Of a DNA stretch of 64,000 nucleotides, positions 8,289 to 18,219 are shown piece by piece. This stretch comes from an uncultured Prevotellaceae bacterium (GTDB taxonomy: Bacteria; Bacteroidota; Bacteroidia; Bacteroidales; Bacteroidaceae): the NCBI GenBank assembly GCA_902800245.1, contig CADCDY010000009.1, forward strand, positions 35,580 to 99,579, written 5' to 3'. The notes below the pieces were generated by a model. The model saw only the letters and a list, made by a program, of their open reading frames with translations. It did not search any database and was not told the DNA's origin. Position 1 is the first letter of the stretch. Each line of letters begins with the position of its first letter. Both the position numbers and the translations under genes were made by a program.

Positions 8289-8825
8289 TTACTCCTGCGC
8301 TAAAAAATCCTTGATTTCATCGAGATTATTGGCCACCTCAATGTATGTGCGCCAAGGCCTGCGCGTCAAGCCTTTGGCCTGCAGGTCGTCGAGCATAGCA
8401 ATCAGTTTGTCCCAAAAACCCTTCATGTTATAAAGGATGACGCGCTTCTGATGATAGCCGATGGTGGCAGAAGATGCAATGGTGAAAACCTCGTCGAGTG
8501 TTCCTATGCCGCCAGGCAATGCGATAAACACATCGCTTTTATCTTCCATCAGTTGTTTGCGGTCGCTGAGGTTGTCGCACAAGATGTCAACATCCACATA
8601 TTCGGAAACACGACCTCCTTTTTCTACAATCTGTGGGATGACACCGATATTCATTCCTCCAGCTTCATGCGATGCTTTCGCCACACATTCCATCAGTCCA
8701 CAGTTCACACCGCCATAAACAATCGTATGGCCTTGCTGTGCCACCCATCGTCCTAATTCCTCCGTTAAGGCGAAGAAGTCCGGGTCAATCTGCTCGTTGG
8801 CAGAACAAAAGATACAAATCTTCAT
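8289..8825 (-). CDS. LOG-family nucleoside 5'-monophosphate phosphoribohydrolase
   Basis: 178-residue Rossmann-like protein with the LOG signature LPGGIGTLDEVF (PGG-x-GT-x-x-E) and an N-terminal ICIFCSANEQ strand. Homologues release bases from nucleoside monophosphates, including cytokinin nucleotides. ATG at 8825 is used because upstream residues do not resemble the family and would overlap the U32 gene. It follows that gene after 7 bp and is probably co-transcribed. Confidence 0.88.
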   Translation of the reverse strand: MKICIFCSANEQIDPDFFALTEELGRWVAQQGHTIVYGGVNCGLMECVAKASHEAGGMNIGVIPQIVEKGGRVSEYVDVDILCDNLSDRKQLMEDKSDVFIALPGGIGTLDEVFTIASSATIGYHQKRVILYNMKGFWDKLIAMLDDLQAKGLTRRPWRTYIEVANNLDEIKDFLAQE

Positions 8826-8832
8826 TGCTTTG

Positions 8833-10092
8833 TTAATTTTGGGCGGTTTCAACGGGAATAATCTTAAAGAGTTTGTCGCTGGGACGAACCTTTTCCGGCA
8901 CCTTGATGCTGACACGTGTACCCTGCTGGGCAGTCTGAACCGCCTGTACGTCGTCATGAATCTCATCGACTGTGACATAGAGCGCCCCTGTCGTCGGACC
9001 AGTAATCAGCATCTTGTCACCCACGCTGAAAGTGTCGGCCTCAACGGTAAACTCAGCAACGCCCAAACGGGAGAAATATTTGACGCCCTTACCAATGTAT
9101 TGCTTGCGCTCTGTTGCGTTAGAACCGTAGTTTTTGTTCCATTCGCCCAAAAGTTGCCCTTGATAGTAACCATCCCAAAAACCACGATTGAACACCGTTG
9201 CCAGTCGTTCGTCCCAAGCATCCTTCTTCTCTTCGGTAAAAGATCCTTCGAGCACACTCTGGATGGCCTCCTTGTAACATTGCACGACGGTAAGCACATA
9301 TTCAGGTCCTCGGGCACGGCCTTCTATCTTGAAAACACGCACGCCGCTCTTCATCATTTTGTCGATGAAACGGATGGTTTTCAGGTCTTTGGGCGACATA
9401 ATATACTTGTTGTCTATCTCCAGTTCCGTTCCTGTTTCGCGGTCAGTGACAATATACGAACGGCGACAAATCTGCATACAGGCACCACGATTAGCCGAAC
9501 GTCCCGTATTGTCGAGACTCATATAGCATTTGCCGCTGATGGCCATGCAAAGAGCCCCGTGACAGAACATCTCGATGCGCACCAACTCGCCTGAGGGACC
9601 GCAAATGTGCTGTTCCTCTATCTGCCGATAGATGTCTGCCACCTGTTCGAGTTTCAACTCTCGCGCCAGCACCACCACATCGGCAAACTGGGCATAAAAC
9701 TTCAGTGCCTCGATATTGGAGATGTTCAACTGTGTGGAAAGATGCACCTCCATACCCTTCTGCCGGCAATAGGTCATCACGGCGATGTCGCAGGCAATCA
9801 CTGCCGTGATCTTCGCCTCCACAGCGGCATCCACAATCTGGTGCATCAACTCAATATCCTCACCATAGATGATGGTATTCACCGTCAGATACGACTTCAC
9901 TCCATGCTCCTTACACGTTGCGGCAATCTCACGCAGGTCGTCAATGGTGAAGTGGTTGGCAGAGTGCGAACGCATGTTCAACTGCTCCACTCCAAAATAG
10001 ACGCTGCCAGCACCGGCTTTCAGTGCGGCAATCAGCGAATCGCGACTGCCCACAGGCGCCATAATCTCATAGTCTTTGATATTTTTTTCCAT
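8833..10092 (-). CDS. U32 family protein (TrhP/YegQ-like)
   Basis: A 419-residue U32 protein. Relatives (TrhP, RlhA, UbiU/V) hydroxylate RNA bases or take part in ubiquinone synthesis; most are not proteases. Visible features are the N-terminal EIMAPVGSRDSLIAAL, the U32 signature MFCHGALCMAISGKCYMS and cysteines in GACMQICRRSY that would fit Fe-S coordination. The C-terminal beta domain is present. The promoter (TACCTTTG, minus strand, 10101-10108) lies almost against the start at 10092, so either the message is nearly leaderless or the Met at 10062 is used. RNA hydroxylation is inferred from length and context. Confidence 0.85.
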   Translation of the reverse strand: MEKNIKDYEIMAPVGSRDSLIAALKAGAGSVYFGVEQLNMRSHSANHFTIDDLREIAATCKEHGVKSYLTVNTIIYGEDIELMHQIVDAAVEAKITAVIACDIAVMTYCRQKGMEVHLSTQLNISNIEALKFYAQFADVVVLARELKLEQVADIYRQIEEQHICGPSGELVRIEMFCHGALCMAISGKCYMSLDNTGRSANRGACMQICRRSYIVTDRETGTELEIDNKYIMSPKDLKTIRFIDKMMKSGVRVFKIEGRARGPEYVLTVVQCYKEAIQSVLEGSFTEEKKDAWDERLATVFNRGFWDGYYQGQLLGEWNKNYGSNATERKQYIGKGVKYFSRLGVAEFTVEADTFSVGDKMLITGPTTGALYVTVDEIHDDVQAVQTAQQGTRVSIKVPEKVRPSDKLFKIIPVETAQN

Positions 10093-10100
10093 TCTGGGTG

Positions 10101-10160
10101 CAAAGGTACGAAATAATTCATAATTCATAATTCATAATTCACAATTATTTCGTAATTTTG
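10101..10160. promoter_or_regulatory. Divergent promoters for the U32 and C1 peptidase genes
   Basis: Minus strand: TACCTTTG at 10101-10108 for the U32 gene. Plus strand: TAATTTTG at 10153-10160 for the peptidase gene (start 10187). Between them lie three tandem A/T-rich copies of ATAATTC. No clear TTTG -33 box was seen for either direction. Confidence 0.5.
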
Positions 10161-10186
10161 CAGGCAGAAATCAAACGAACCAGTCG

Positions 10187-11002
10187 ATGAAGTCACGAGT
10201 AGGTATCCTGTTAATGGTATTTGTGTTGCTGATAGCTGCCTGCGGACGCAAGCAGCAACATCAGTTTACCCACGACGTGCTGTTGCCCATGACACCAGTC
10301 AAGGATCAGGGCAAGTCGGAACTCTGCTGGGCATACGCCATGCTGGCTACCATCGAGACAGAACACATCCTCAGAGGCGACTCCATTAATCTTTCGGCTG
10401 TGTACATCGGACGCAAGCTGAAACATTACCAAAAGTCCTTTGCCAATGCTCCTTCTTCCCAGCGCGCAATGGGTCAGACGCTGCTCAACATGATTCAGCG
10501 CGAGGGCATCGTGGGGTATGATGTCTTGCCTGACAATGCTACCGACGACCTGCCTACGCCCCAGTGGGTCTTTATGCTGGGCGCACGATACACGCCTAAG
10601 GAGTTTGCCCATTCCGTGTGTGCTCCTGACGAATATCTCTCGCTGACCTGTCAGCCCGACTCCCCCTATTATAATAAGGTGGAAGTCGTTGCGCCTGACA
10701 ACTGGGAGCACAACCGTCTGCTGAACCTTCCACTCGACACCCTTCGAGCCCATATTGACAAAGCCCTGAAGAACCGCCATCCCGTCTGTTGGGAAAGCAA
10801 AGGTCACGCAATGGCTATTGTGGGTTTGGCTCACGACGAGAACGGCAAGCCCTATTACGTGATGAAGAATTCGTGGGGAACTGATCGTCCCTACGACGGG
10901 TTGGTCTATATGTCCGTCCGCAAGATGTGGAAGGATATGCTTGCCGTCTATCTGACAAAAGACGCTTTCGACGACAAAACAAGTATAACAATTAAACCAT
11001 AA
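10187..11002 (+). CDS. C1 (papain-like) cysteine peptidase lipoprotein
   Basis: A 271-residue lipoprotein: signal sequence with lipobox LLIAAC (Cys19), then a papain-fold domain. Catalytic elements are PVKDQGKSELCWAYA (Gln41, Cys47), SKGHAMAIVG (His207) and VMKNSWGTD (Asn228). There is no long propeptide before the catalytic domain. It stands at the head of a plus-strand run of exported proteins (DUF3237 protein, M6 protease), only 6 bp before the next gene, suggesting an operon for surface or periplasmic proteolysis. Confidence 0.85.
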   Translation: MKSRVGILLMVFVLLIAACGRKQQHQFTHDVLLPMTPVKDQGKSELCWAYAMLATIETEHILRGDSINLSAVYIGRKLKHYQKSFANAPSSQRAMGQTLLNMIQREGIVGYDVLPDNATDDLPTPQWVFMLGARYTPKEFAHSVCAPDEYLSLTCQPDSPYYNKVEVVAPDNWEHNRLLNLPLDTLRAHIDKALKNRHPVCWESKGHAMAIVGLAHDENGKPYYVMKNSWGTDRPYDGLVYMSVRKMWKDMLAVYLTKDAFDDKTSITIKP

Positions 11003-11008
11003 CTCCGT

Positions 11009-11533
11009 ATGAAGAAAACGATTTTATCCCTTCTGGCACTGTTTGTGTGCTCCGTTTGTAGTTTACAGGCACAGACGTATCCTCCCAAGGATACCGCTAC
11101 CCCTCAGTTGGAATTCGCTCTGCAATTAAGGGTAACTTTGGGCGAGACATACAGCATCCAAAACACCCAGCACGGACGCCGCACGGTGATTCCCATTACC
11201 GGCGGAACCTTTGAGGGCCCGTTGCTAAAGGGTACCATCCTCAACGGAGGAGCCGACTATCAGTTGGCCAATGCCGACAACCGCACGGAACTGGAGGCCA
11301 TCTACAGCATCAAGACGGATGACGGCATCTATATCCACGTGCGCAATCGCGGCATCATCTATAACGGCAAGGATGCTGAGGGCAAACCCTCGTTCTACTT
11401 CAAGGCAGCCCCCCAGTTCGAGGCACCTGCTGACAGCCGTTACGGTTGGCTGAACAACTCTCTCTTCGTCTGTGCACCCGAGTGGTCACAAGAGTTCAAA
11501 GGCATTGTCCTCAATGTCTGGCGAGTAAAGTAA
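11009..11533 (+). CDS. Exported DUF3237 family protein
   Basis: 174-residue protein with a signal peptide (cleavage after about residue 22, ...SLQAQ) and a DUF3237-type beta-barrel: LEFALQLRVTLGE, RRTVIPITGGTFEGPLLKGTILNGGAD and IHVRNRGI are typical blocks. No biochemical function is established for the family. It lies between a C1 peptidase (6-bp gap) and an M6 peptidase (29-bp gap), probably in one transcript. Confidence 0.82.
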   Translation: MKKTILSLLALFVCSVCSLQAQTYPPKDTATPQLEFALQLRVTLGETYSIQNTQHGRRTVIPITGGTFEGPLLKGTILNGGADYQLANADNRTELEAIYSIKTDDGIYIHVRNRGIIYNGKDAEGKPSFYFKAAPQFEAPADSRYGWLNNSLFVCAPEWSQEFKGIVLNVWRVK

Positions 11534-11562
11534 ATTCCTAATAGCTTTTCCACATCAACAAT

Positions 11563-13353
11563 ATGAAACGTCAGTTCTTTAGTCTTTTCCTCATCCTCAT
11601 GGCGACAACTGCCATGTGGGCCGCTCCTGCCCTGCGCGGAGCCTTTACCGTTACTCAGGCCGATGGCACGTTGCTGACCGTCGAACAGTTTGGCGACGAG
11701 TTTTTCCACTGGACAGAGACTGCCGACGGCACGCTGGTAGTCCCCACGCGTCAGGGATATTTCGTGGCTGTCATTGATGACAAAGGTGAACTGACGGCTT
11801 CCGATGTGTTGGTTCACGAGGCCCAGCTTCGTGGTAGCAAGGAGCAACAGCTGGTTCGTCAACAGGCTACGCGTCGCACCTTGTTTCACCAACAGGGGCA
11901 ACAACGGGCACAGGCAGAACGGCGCACGATGAGCATCTCCACCAAGAACAAATATCTGCCGCATTCGGGCTCGCCTCGGATACTGACCATCTTAGCTGCC
12001 TATCAGGATGTTGACTTCATCGTCAACGAGCCGAAACTGTCCTTCGACCAGTATCTGAATGCCGATGAAATCGTGGATTTAGGCAACAGCAACACCCTGC
12101 AACTGTGTAGCGTCAGACAGTATTTCAACACGTGCAGCAACGGACTGTTCACACCCCAGTTTGATGTGGTCGGTCCCGTCAAGCTGCCTCAGGATATGGC
12201 TTACTATGGGGGAACGACAACTACTGGCAGCGACGACAAGTTCTACCAGTTATGCCTGGACGCCTATCAGGCTGTAAAGGACTCTGTGGCCGACTGGTCG
12301 CCATACGACAACGACAATGACGGCAACGTGGAGCTCGTTTGCATCATCTTTGCAGGCTACGGCCAGAATCAGGGCGGAGAGAATAGTACCATCTGGGCCA
12401 AGTCTTCCAGACAAAACATAGCGATTGACGACGACATGAGGATTTCCTTCTTCAACTGCTGTTCGGAGCTCTTCAATCCTGCCAAGACGGCAACCTCCGA
12501 CTACTCGCAGTACATCAACGGCACAGGCACCTTTATCCACGAGATGTCGCACTGCATGGGACTGCCCGACCTCTATCAGACCAATGGCAACTACGCCAAC
12601 AATCAGGGCATGGAGTCGTGGAGCATTATGGACTACGGACTCTACAACCGTAATGGCTTTGCACCGGCCCCCTACAATGCCTGGGAGCGCGAAGTGATGG
12701 GCTGGAGCCAGATGGAACCTATCAGCGCTCCTACGCAAGTCAACCTGCTGAAGCCGTGGGAGGATGGCGGAACAGCATACAAGATTGTCAACAGCAGCGA
12801 CGACAACGAGTATATCGTGATGGAGAACATCCAAAAGCGAGGGCTCAACAAATATGCCAAAGGCCATGGGCTGTTGGTTTACCACGTGGCCTATCCCTAT
12901 TCGGAAATAAACATGACAGACCAGCCGAACAATACGGTTGGTCATCCAGCCGTTGCCGTAGTACCAGCCAGCGGACTGATCATCAACACGGGGCTTGCAG
13001 GAAACAACAAGCAATACACCCGTGCAGAATGGACGGCCAGTATGGCCAGCGCACCCTTCCCAGGAGACAGCGCTGTGACTGAACTAACCCTTCAGCAGAA
13101 ATTGCCCAACTACGTATTCTATAGCGGTGACCCTCTGAACGTCGAGCTGCACAACATCACCGAGAGCGAAGGCTGTGTGTCCTTCGATTTCGCTGAAGCC
13201 CCCGCCTCAGGCATTTCGACGTTGAACGTGGAACGTGGAACGTTAAACGACAATAGCTATTACGACCTGCAAGGCCGCCGCATAGCCCTCGGCCAAAAGC
13301 CAAAAGCCAACGGCCTATACATCCACCAAGGGAAAAAGATAGTCATTCGTTGA
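11563..13353 (+). CDS. Exported M6-family metalloprotease with C-terminal sorting-like tail
   Basis: 596-residue secreted zinc protease. A signal peptide (about 1-20) is followed by a propeptide-like segment with the GDEFFHW...ADGT pattern common to Bacteroidales M6 proteins, then the catalytic domain with FIHEMSHCMGLPDLY (HExxHxxGxxD). The protein ends in a short tail, YYDLQGRRIA to GLYIHQGKKIVIR, shared with five other proteins in this window and resembling a type IX sorting tail. A second M6 protein lies at 50.9-53.5 kb. Confidence 0.88.
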   Translation: MKRQFFSLFLILMATTAMWAAPALRGAFTVTQADGTLLTVEQFGDEFFHWTETADGTLVVPTRQGYFVAVIDDKGELTASDVLVHEAQLRGSKEQQLVRQQATRRTLFHQQGQQRAQAERRTMSISTKNKYLPHSGSPRILTILAAYQDVDFIVNEPKLSFDQYLNADEIVDLGNSNTLQLCSVRQYFNTCSNGLFTPQFDVVGPVKLPQDMAYYGGTTTTGSDDKFYQLCLDAYQAVKDSVADWSPYDNDNDGNVELVCIIFAGYGQNQGGENSTIWAKSSRQNIAIDDDMRISFFNCCSELFNPAKTATSDYSQYINGTGTFIHEMSHCMGLPDLYQTNGNYANNQGMESWSIMDYGLYNRNGFAPAPYNAWEREVMGWSQMEPISAPTQVNLLKPWEDGGTAYKIVNSSDDNEYIVMENIQKRGLNKYAKGHGLLVYHVAYPYSEINMTDQPNNTVGHPAVAVVPASGLIINTGLAGNNKQYTRAEWTASMASAPFPGDSAVTELTLQQKLPNYVFYSGDPLNVELHNITESEGCVSFDFAEAPASGISTLNVERGTLNDNSYYDLQGRRIALGQKPKANGLYIHQGKKIVIR

Positions 13354-14228
13354 TATTATATCATCTGGTAGCATTCCTGGTAGTAGCCATCTGGGGCACG
13401 ACGTTTGTGTTCACCAAGCTACTGCTGATGGCTGGACTGACGGCAGCCCAGGTTTTTGTATTGCGCTTCATCATAGCTTACGTGATGCTTTTGGTCTATG
13501 CGCTGACGCAAAAGAAGTTTCGGCTGTTCACCTCCACGTGGAAGGACGAGCTGCTGATGGTGGGACTGGGTGTGACGGGTGGCTCGCTGTATTTCCTCAC
13601 GGAGAACAGCGCCATGATCTATACCACCACCACGAACACATCGTTGATTGTCTGCCTATGTCCGCTCTTTGCGGCCTTGTTTGCTGCCCTGTTCTTTCGT
13701 TCCCAGCGCCTGCACGGCATTCAGATTGCGGGCTCGGTAATGGCTGCCATTGGCGTTGTCATTGTGGTGTTGAACGGCCATTTCGTGCTCCACCTCTCGC
13801 CGTTGGGCGACTCGCTGGCCTTTGCCGCCTGCCTCTGCTGGGCAGTGTATTCGCTGTTGATGATACCAGCCACCAGACGTTACGACACCCTATTCATCAC
13901 GCGCAAAGTGTTCTTCTACGGGCTGCTCTCAATGGTTCCCTACTTCCTTTTCCGTCCTGCGGTGTCTTCGCTCAGTTTGCTCATGCGCACGGACGTCCTG
14001 TGGAATCTCTTGTTTCTGGGTTGCGTAGCCTCCACGTTCTGCTTCATGGCCTGGAACTGGGTCATGAGGAAGCTGGGAGCTGTCGCCGTCACCAACTACG
14101 TCTATTTCAATCCCGTCGTCACCGTCCTCTTTGCCTGGATGATCCTCAACGAACGCATCACCGTCTATTTCCTCATCGGCACCCTGCTCATCCTTACCGG
14201 CATGTATTTCTGCAATAAAAAAGGGTAA
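13350..14228 (+). CDS. EamA/DMT-family membrane transporter
   Basis: 292-residue protein with about ten membrane segments in two EamA repeats (WGTTFVFTKLLL near the N-terminus; AVYSLLMIPATRR in the second half; LNERITVYFLIGTLLIL at the end). Substrate unknown; the family exports metabolites and amino acids. The start is a TTG at 13350 that overlaps the M6 stop codon; no ATG lies close enough to preserve the first helix, so a TTG start with translational coupling is likely. Confidence 0.85.
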   Translation: MILYHLVAFLVVAIWGTTFVFTKLLLMAGLTAAQVFVLRFIIAYVMLLVYALTQKKFRLFTSTWKDELLMVGLGVTGGSLYFLTENSAMIYTTTTNTSLIVCLCPLFAALFAALFFRSQRLHGIQIAGSVMAAIGVVIVVLNGHFVLHLSPLGDSLAFAACLCWAVYSLLMIPATRRYDTLFITRKVFFYGLLSMVPYFLFRPAVSSLSLLMRTDVLWNLLFLGCVASTFCFMAWNWVMRKLGAVAVTNYVYFNPVVTVLFAWMILNERITVYFLIGTLLILTGMYFCNKKG

Positions 14229-14295
14229 GGGGTTAATAGTTTAGCAAGTTTAGATGTTTAGAAGTTCACGGGTTCCAAAGACCAAAAAAGTTGAA

Positions 14296-14323
14296 GTCGG
14301 AGAAAGCAATCACCCTCTCCGAC
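14296..14323 (-). terminator. Terminator of the exported 745-residue protein gene
   Basis: GTCGGAGA (14296-14303) pairs with TCTCCGAC (14316-14323). Read on the minus strand the hairpin is followed by a T-rich run ending in six Ts, as expected for the gene that stops at 14340. Confidence 0.75.
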
Positions 14324-14339
14324 CCCAATGATTGAAAAA

Positions 14340-16577
14340 TCACTTTACATAAACCTTTTGTCCATTAACGATATTCAATCCTTTCTGTAAGGAACTGAGG
14401 CGCTGACCTTGAAGGTTGTAGATATCCGTTTTGGTTTCTACCTTATTATATATTACTTCAATTCCTGTCGTCTCAGTTTCGAATTCGCCAGCGAACAACT
14501 CATTGCTATTCTCCACAGTTATAGTGTAACGGCCCTTTGCGTTGGCAGAGATGTCGATGCTGAGGCCTACGATGGTGCCAGCGTTGATAGTTTTCCCATA
14601 GACGACTTTGCCCGATTCGTTAGTAATGCTTACCTGATAAGCATCGTCGAGCGGGTCAAGGTTAATACCTAACAGTTTGTCGTTATATTCACCATATAGC
14701 GACAGCTCTTCATCACTCCTCCTCGGTACTTTGACCTTCGGTCGAGCCACCTCACGCTCGGAAGAGCTGATGCTAGCATCGCTATTCTCTCGCTTAATCG
14801 GTGCCTTGGGCTGTAACTTGGTGGTGTGAGTGAAGTCGAAACGCTTTTTGGCCATGTCTTTAGGGGTAGCCCCGTCCTCATATTCGTCATTGAGATAGAT
14901 GACTTCATCGCCAACAGTACAGGACATTAGGAACTGCGGATCACTTTCTGTTTCAGGATAAACATTTCTGAGCGGACCGTCAATACCTCCGACACCTTCC
15001 AGCCAAGTAGTAATGTAAATATCTTGGCCACAAAGCATAATATCTCTATAAATGCCCTTAAAGCCTTTTAATCCTCCTATCTGCTTCGGTCCTACAATAT
15101 AATAAGGTTGATAATCATTGAGAATTAAAGTGTCGTTGGCTTCGAGAGAGAAATCATACAACATCTCCATTCCCTGTGTTCCCTCTCTGCAAACATACAC
15201 TTTCTTGTCCTCTTCGTACCATGCTCCCGCTTTGCTTAGGGAGGGCGTTTGCGTTAAAGTACTATAATCTGGGGAATCTGGACTGACAAATCGCTGGCAC
15301 ATCATCTGCTTACAGGTCCTTCCATCGATGATTGTATCGCCATCGAAGTAATAGTAGTCAACCACCTGCACAGAATTATCCGAAATAGTCGTACTGGTTC
15401 CCACCTTCCATACTTTATCGTCTTCGACGAATGGGCGGTAGGTTTCTTCTTTCTTCGGCCAGACGTCATAAAGCACCTCTCCGTTGCGCTCGAAATGAAC
15501 GAGCGTAGAACGGTAGTGACTATCATAATCATAATTATATTGAACTTCAGAATATGGAATCGTTGGCCCGAATAGACATTTATCGTCATTCCATTCTGTT
15601 ATGCCTATTCCGTGAATAATACGTCCACCATTCGTATCAAAATTCTTTCTCACCCCTTGGTCATCAGGAGCTTTACCATCCAAATCTACGTACTTTAGTG
15701 GTCTTACGCCTCCGAAGTATCCTTCCTTTATTTCGTTTATAATGCCATAGTATTGATAAAATTGCACAATGCTTGTCAGATTTGCGGAAGAGATATCCCT
15801 AAAATAAAGACCTTTCCCTACGCTCCAGTCAAACTGATATGCCTCACCAGTCCAAATAAATGGTTCTTCACCGTATACATTAACTAAAACTCCTGCCGTA
15901 ACCCAATCACCCACTTCCTCTATCAAAAGCGTGAGGGAGTCAGTCCATTCTGGGCCGCTGGTATAGACACATTTAAATTTGTCCCCATTCTTTGCTGTAT
16001 ATTCCCCCTTCACATAATATTCTATCTTCTCAAAGTTCGCCACCCATTCGTCGCCTACCTTCGAATACCAGCTGTCATACTTCAGGGTATCCAATCTTAT
16101 CTCCGTCCATTTAGTTCCTTCAGGGAAATATTTTGGGGTGTCGAGATTGTTGTATTCCAACACCAACGGCTCCCCTTCCTTCAGTTCCACCTGTCCTTTA
16201 TACCAACAGCAGTCCAAATAAAAACTGTTTGGTTTCAAGTCACGAACAATGAACGACACGTTGAACGGACAATCGCAATCACATTCAGACTCAACAACGG
16301 GAACCACGTTGATAGCAATCGAACAGGGTTCACCATCGCTGCCACCGCTAATATTAGATGTCACATTAAAGTCATCCGTACAGCAGTTGCTTACATAGTT
16401 AAGCAGTTGAACAGACAAAGTGCTACCCTCTTTCGTTAGGACAATTGTCGGCACCCATTGAGACGCTGCACTTCGTGTTTCTCTCATGCAACCGCTATTT
16501 TGCACATCCGATACGGTTTGTGCACTTGCCAGCATTGGCGAGAACATCAGAGTGAATAAGAATAATAGTTTCTTCAT
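14340..16577 (-). CDS. Large exported protein of unknown function with sorting-like tail
   Basis: 745 residues with a signal peptide (MKKLLFLFTLMFSPMLASAQ). I recognise no catalytic domain. The N-terminal third has a cysteine cluster (ESECDCDCPF, LDCCWYKG); the middle is rich in aromatic and acidic residues with PEWTDSLTLL-type strands, suggesting beta-sandwich domains. The C-terminus carries IYNLQGQRLSSLQKGL followed by NGQKVYVK, the tail shared by six proteins here. It lies 37 bp downstream of a TPR-HTH membrane regulator and may be its target. Confidence 0.7.
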   Translation of the reverse strand: MKKLLFLFTLMFSPMLASAQTVSDVQNSGCMRETRSAASQWVPTIVLTKEGSTLSVQLLNYVSNCCTDDFNVTSNISGGSDGEPCSIAINVVPVVESECDCDCPFNVSFIVRDLKPNSFYLDCCWYKGQVELKEGEPLVLEYNNLDTPKYFPEGTKWTEIRLDTLKYDSWYSKVGDEWVANFEKIEYYVKGEYTAKNGDKFKCVYTSGPEWTDSLTLLIEEVGDWVTAGVLVNVYGEEPFIWTGEAYQFDWSVGKGLYFRDISSANLTSIVQFYQYYGIINEIKEGYFGGVRPLKYVDLDGKAPDDQGVRKNFDTNGGRIIHGIGITEWNDDKCLFGPTIPYSEVQYNYDYDSHYRSTLVHFERNGEVLYDVWPKKEETYRPFVEDDKVWKVGTSTTISDNSVQVVDYYYFDGDTIIDGRTCKQMMCQRFVSPDSPDYSTLTQTPSLSKAGAWYEEDKKVYVCREGTQGMEMLYDFSLEANDTLILNDYQPYYIVGPKQIGGLKGFKGIYRDIMLCGQDIYITTWLEGVGGIDGPLRNVYPETESDPQFLMSCTVGDEVIYLNDEYEDGATPKDMAKKRFDFTHTTKLQPKAPIKRENSDASISSSEREVARPKVKVPRRSDEELSLYGEYNDKLLGINLDPLDDAYQVSITNESGKVVYGKTINAGTIVGLSIDISANAKGRYTITVENSNELFAGEFETETTGIEVIYNKVETKTDIYNLQGQRLSSLQKGLNIVNGQKVYVK

Positions 16578-16614
16578 AGCTGTTATCGTATTTGTTGTTA
16601 TTTCTATGTGATAG

Positions 16615-18003
16615 TTATCTGCTGTTGAGTATCTGTTCCAGCGTGATTTCCGGATTGCTCTCTCCGAAAACGTCCTTCTTCAGTTTGAGCTTGCGATGCT
16701 GGACGGCTGAGACGGTGATGCAGTAGATATTGCCAATGGTGCGATTGCTGAGGCCGAGTCGCGTGAGGATACACAGGCGGATGTCGTTTTCCTGCATAGT
16801 TGGGTATTGTTCGCGTATCTTGGCAAAGCGGTTGCCGTCGATGGCGTTGAGCGTACGTTCTATCTCACTCCATTCGTGCGGACTGAGGTAGATGACCGAA
16901 TCGCTGCTCTGGTTGAGTTTCTTCAGCACTTCCGTACGTTCGAGAATGAAGCCTTGCAGGAATGTCACCACTTCATTGGCTTGATGCAACAAAGTCTTCT
17001 GATGCTCTGCCTCTTGCTGTAGTTGGCGTTTCTCCTGTTCCTGCAAACGGATGCGATAGCGAAGGGCTAACACTGTTGCAAGAAGGATAACTACAGCGGC
17101 AATGATGACAATAAGGAGTGTACGGCCATACATCTGTGAACGGTATTCCAATTGCTGGTTCTCCATTTCCTGTCGCAACGTTTCCTGATAATACTCGTCT
17201 TTCTGTTCAAGTGCCTTGTAATAGAAACCTTCTATTTGCTCGAAGGCTTCTTCCACGCTGTCCTCCACCTGTGTAGCTCCCATTCGCCGGAGTGCTATGT
17301 TTGCGAGACTGCTCTGCACGATATAAGCCAGATGCACGTCACTGCCTGGATCAATCTGCCGATAGACTGTTTCTGCCGAATCGAGCATGTTCAGACTGAG
17401 GTAACTGCGAGCCAGCACTTGCAATGTGCCAGGCCTCAGTTCGGTTGTTGCTGTCGAATTAGCCCGATGGGCATAGTCGAGTGCCTGACGATAGTCATCC
17501 CTGGCCCAAGCGATGTTTGCAAGACTGGTGAGCGTCTGACACATCAAGTCCGCCATCTGGCTTTTCTCTGCAATATCGTATGCACGGCGGATGAAATTAA
17601 GTGCTTCGTCGTAGGAACCCTCTGTGGTATAAGCCTTCTGTGCGGCGTATGTGCCTGCATAGTCGAGTAACATAACGTAGTTGCGCTCATCATCAGGATG
17701 CTGCTCATAGATGGCCAAGGCTTTCTTCATCAGTCGCAATGCCTCCTCGGGATTGCTCTGCGACAATGCTTCCGCCAAGCGCTGGTACGCGATATAATAG
17801 GTGTGCCAATCCTCAGAGGCTTCAGCCAATTGGATGGTCTTTCGCAGCAAAGTCTCGCCCTGACGGATGCTGTCGTTGGCAAAAGCAGCCTGCGCCTCCT
17901 CCAGACAGCGTGCTGCCGTCTGTGAATCCGCTCCCTGCTGTTGCTGACTGCAAGCAACCATCAGAACGCCTATAATGAATATGTACAATGACCTTATAAA
18001 CAT
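16615..18003 (-). CDS. Membrane-bound TPR protein with C-terminal HTH (regulator)
   Basis: 462 residues: N-terminal signal with a lipobox-like MVACS, tetratricopeptide repeats (about 30-270), one membrane segment (LLIVIIAAVVILLATVLALRY), a coiled coil rich in Glu/Gln, and a C-terminal helix-turn-helix (DIRLCILTRLGLSNRTIGNIY...VQHRKLKLKKDVF). This plan, with sensory TPRs outside and a DNA-binding domain inside, is common in Bacteroidales. Start 18003 is chosen because the promoter -7 element is at 18034-18041, which excludes the upstream GUG/ATG positions. Confidence 0.75.
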   Translation of the reverse strand: MFIRSLYIFIIGVLMVACSQQQQGADSQTAARCLEEAQAAFANDSIRQGETLLRKTIQLAEASEDWHTYYIAYQRLAEALSQSNPEEALRLMKKALAIYEQHPDDERNYVMLLDYAGTYAAQKAYTTEGSYDEALNFIRRAYDIAEKSQMADLMCQTLTSLANIAWARDDYRQALDYAHRANSTATTELRPGTLQVLARSYLSLNMLDSAETVYRQIDPGSDVHLAYIVQSSLANIALRRMGATQVEDSVEEAFEQIEGFYYKALEQKDEYYQETLRQEMENQQLEYRSQMYGRTLLIVIIAAVVILLATVLALRYRIRLQEQEKRQLQQEAEHQKTLLHQANEVVTFLQGFILERTEVLKKLNQSSDSVIYLSPHEWSEIERTLNAIDGNRFAKIREQYPTMQENDIRLCILTRLGLSNRTIGNIYCITVSAVQHRKLKLKKDVFGESNPEITLEQILNSR

Positions 18004-18033
18004 TGTTATCGATTCTTCGTCAGTTCTCGGTTG

Positions 18034-18041
18034 CAAAGTTA
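18034..18041 (-). promoter_or_regulatory. Promoter -7 element of the TPR-HTH gene
   Basis: TAACTTTG on the minus strand, about 31 bp upstream of the start codon at 18003. A TTTG lies 12 bp further upstream, too close for a canonical -33 box. Confidence 0.55.
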
Positions 18042-18219
18042 CGACATTTTTTCCAAAGTTGTATCAGTTACCTATGGAAAAGATGAAAAGGAGAGAAAAC
18101 AGGAAATGACTGCAAATCAATGAATTATGAAAAACCGCACATCACGCCCTATGGAAAATTTCTAATGATGGCATGGAAAGAGGCGACAAATAGGTTACCT
18201 TACGGGCTGAGCGGCGCTC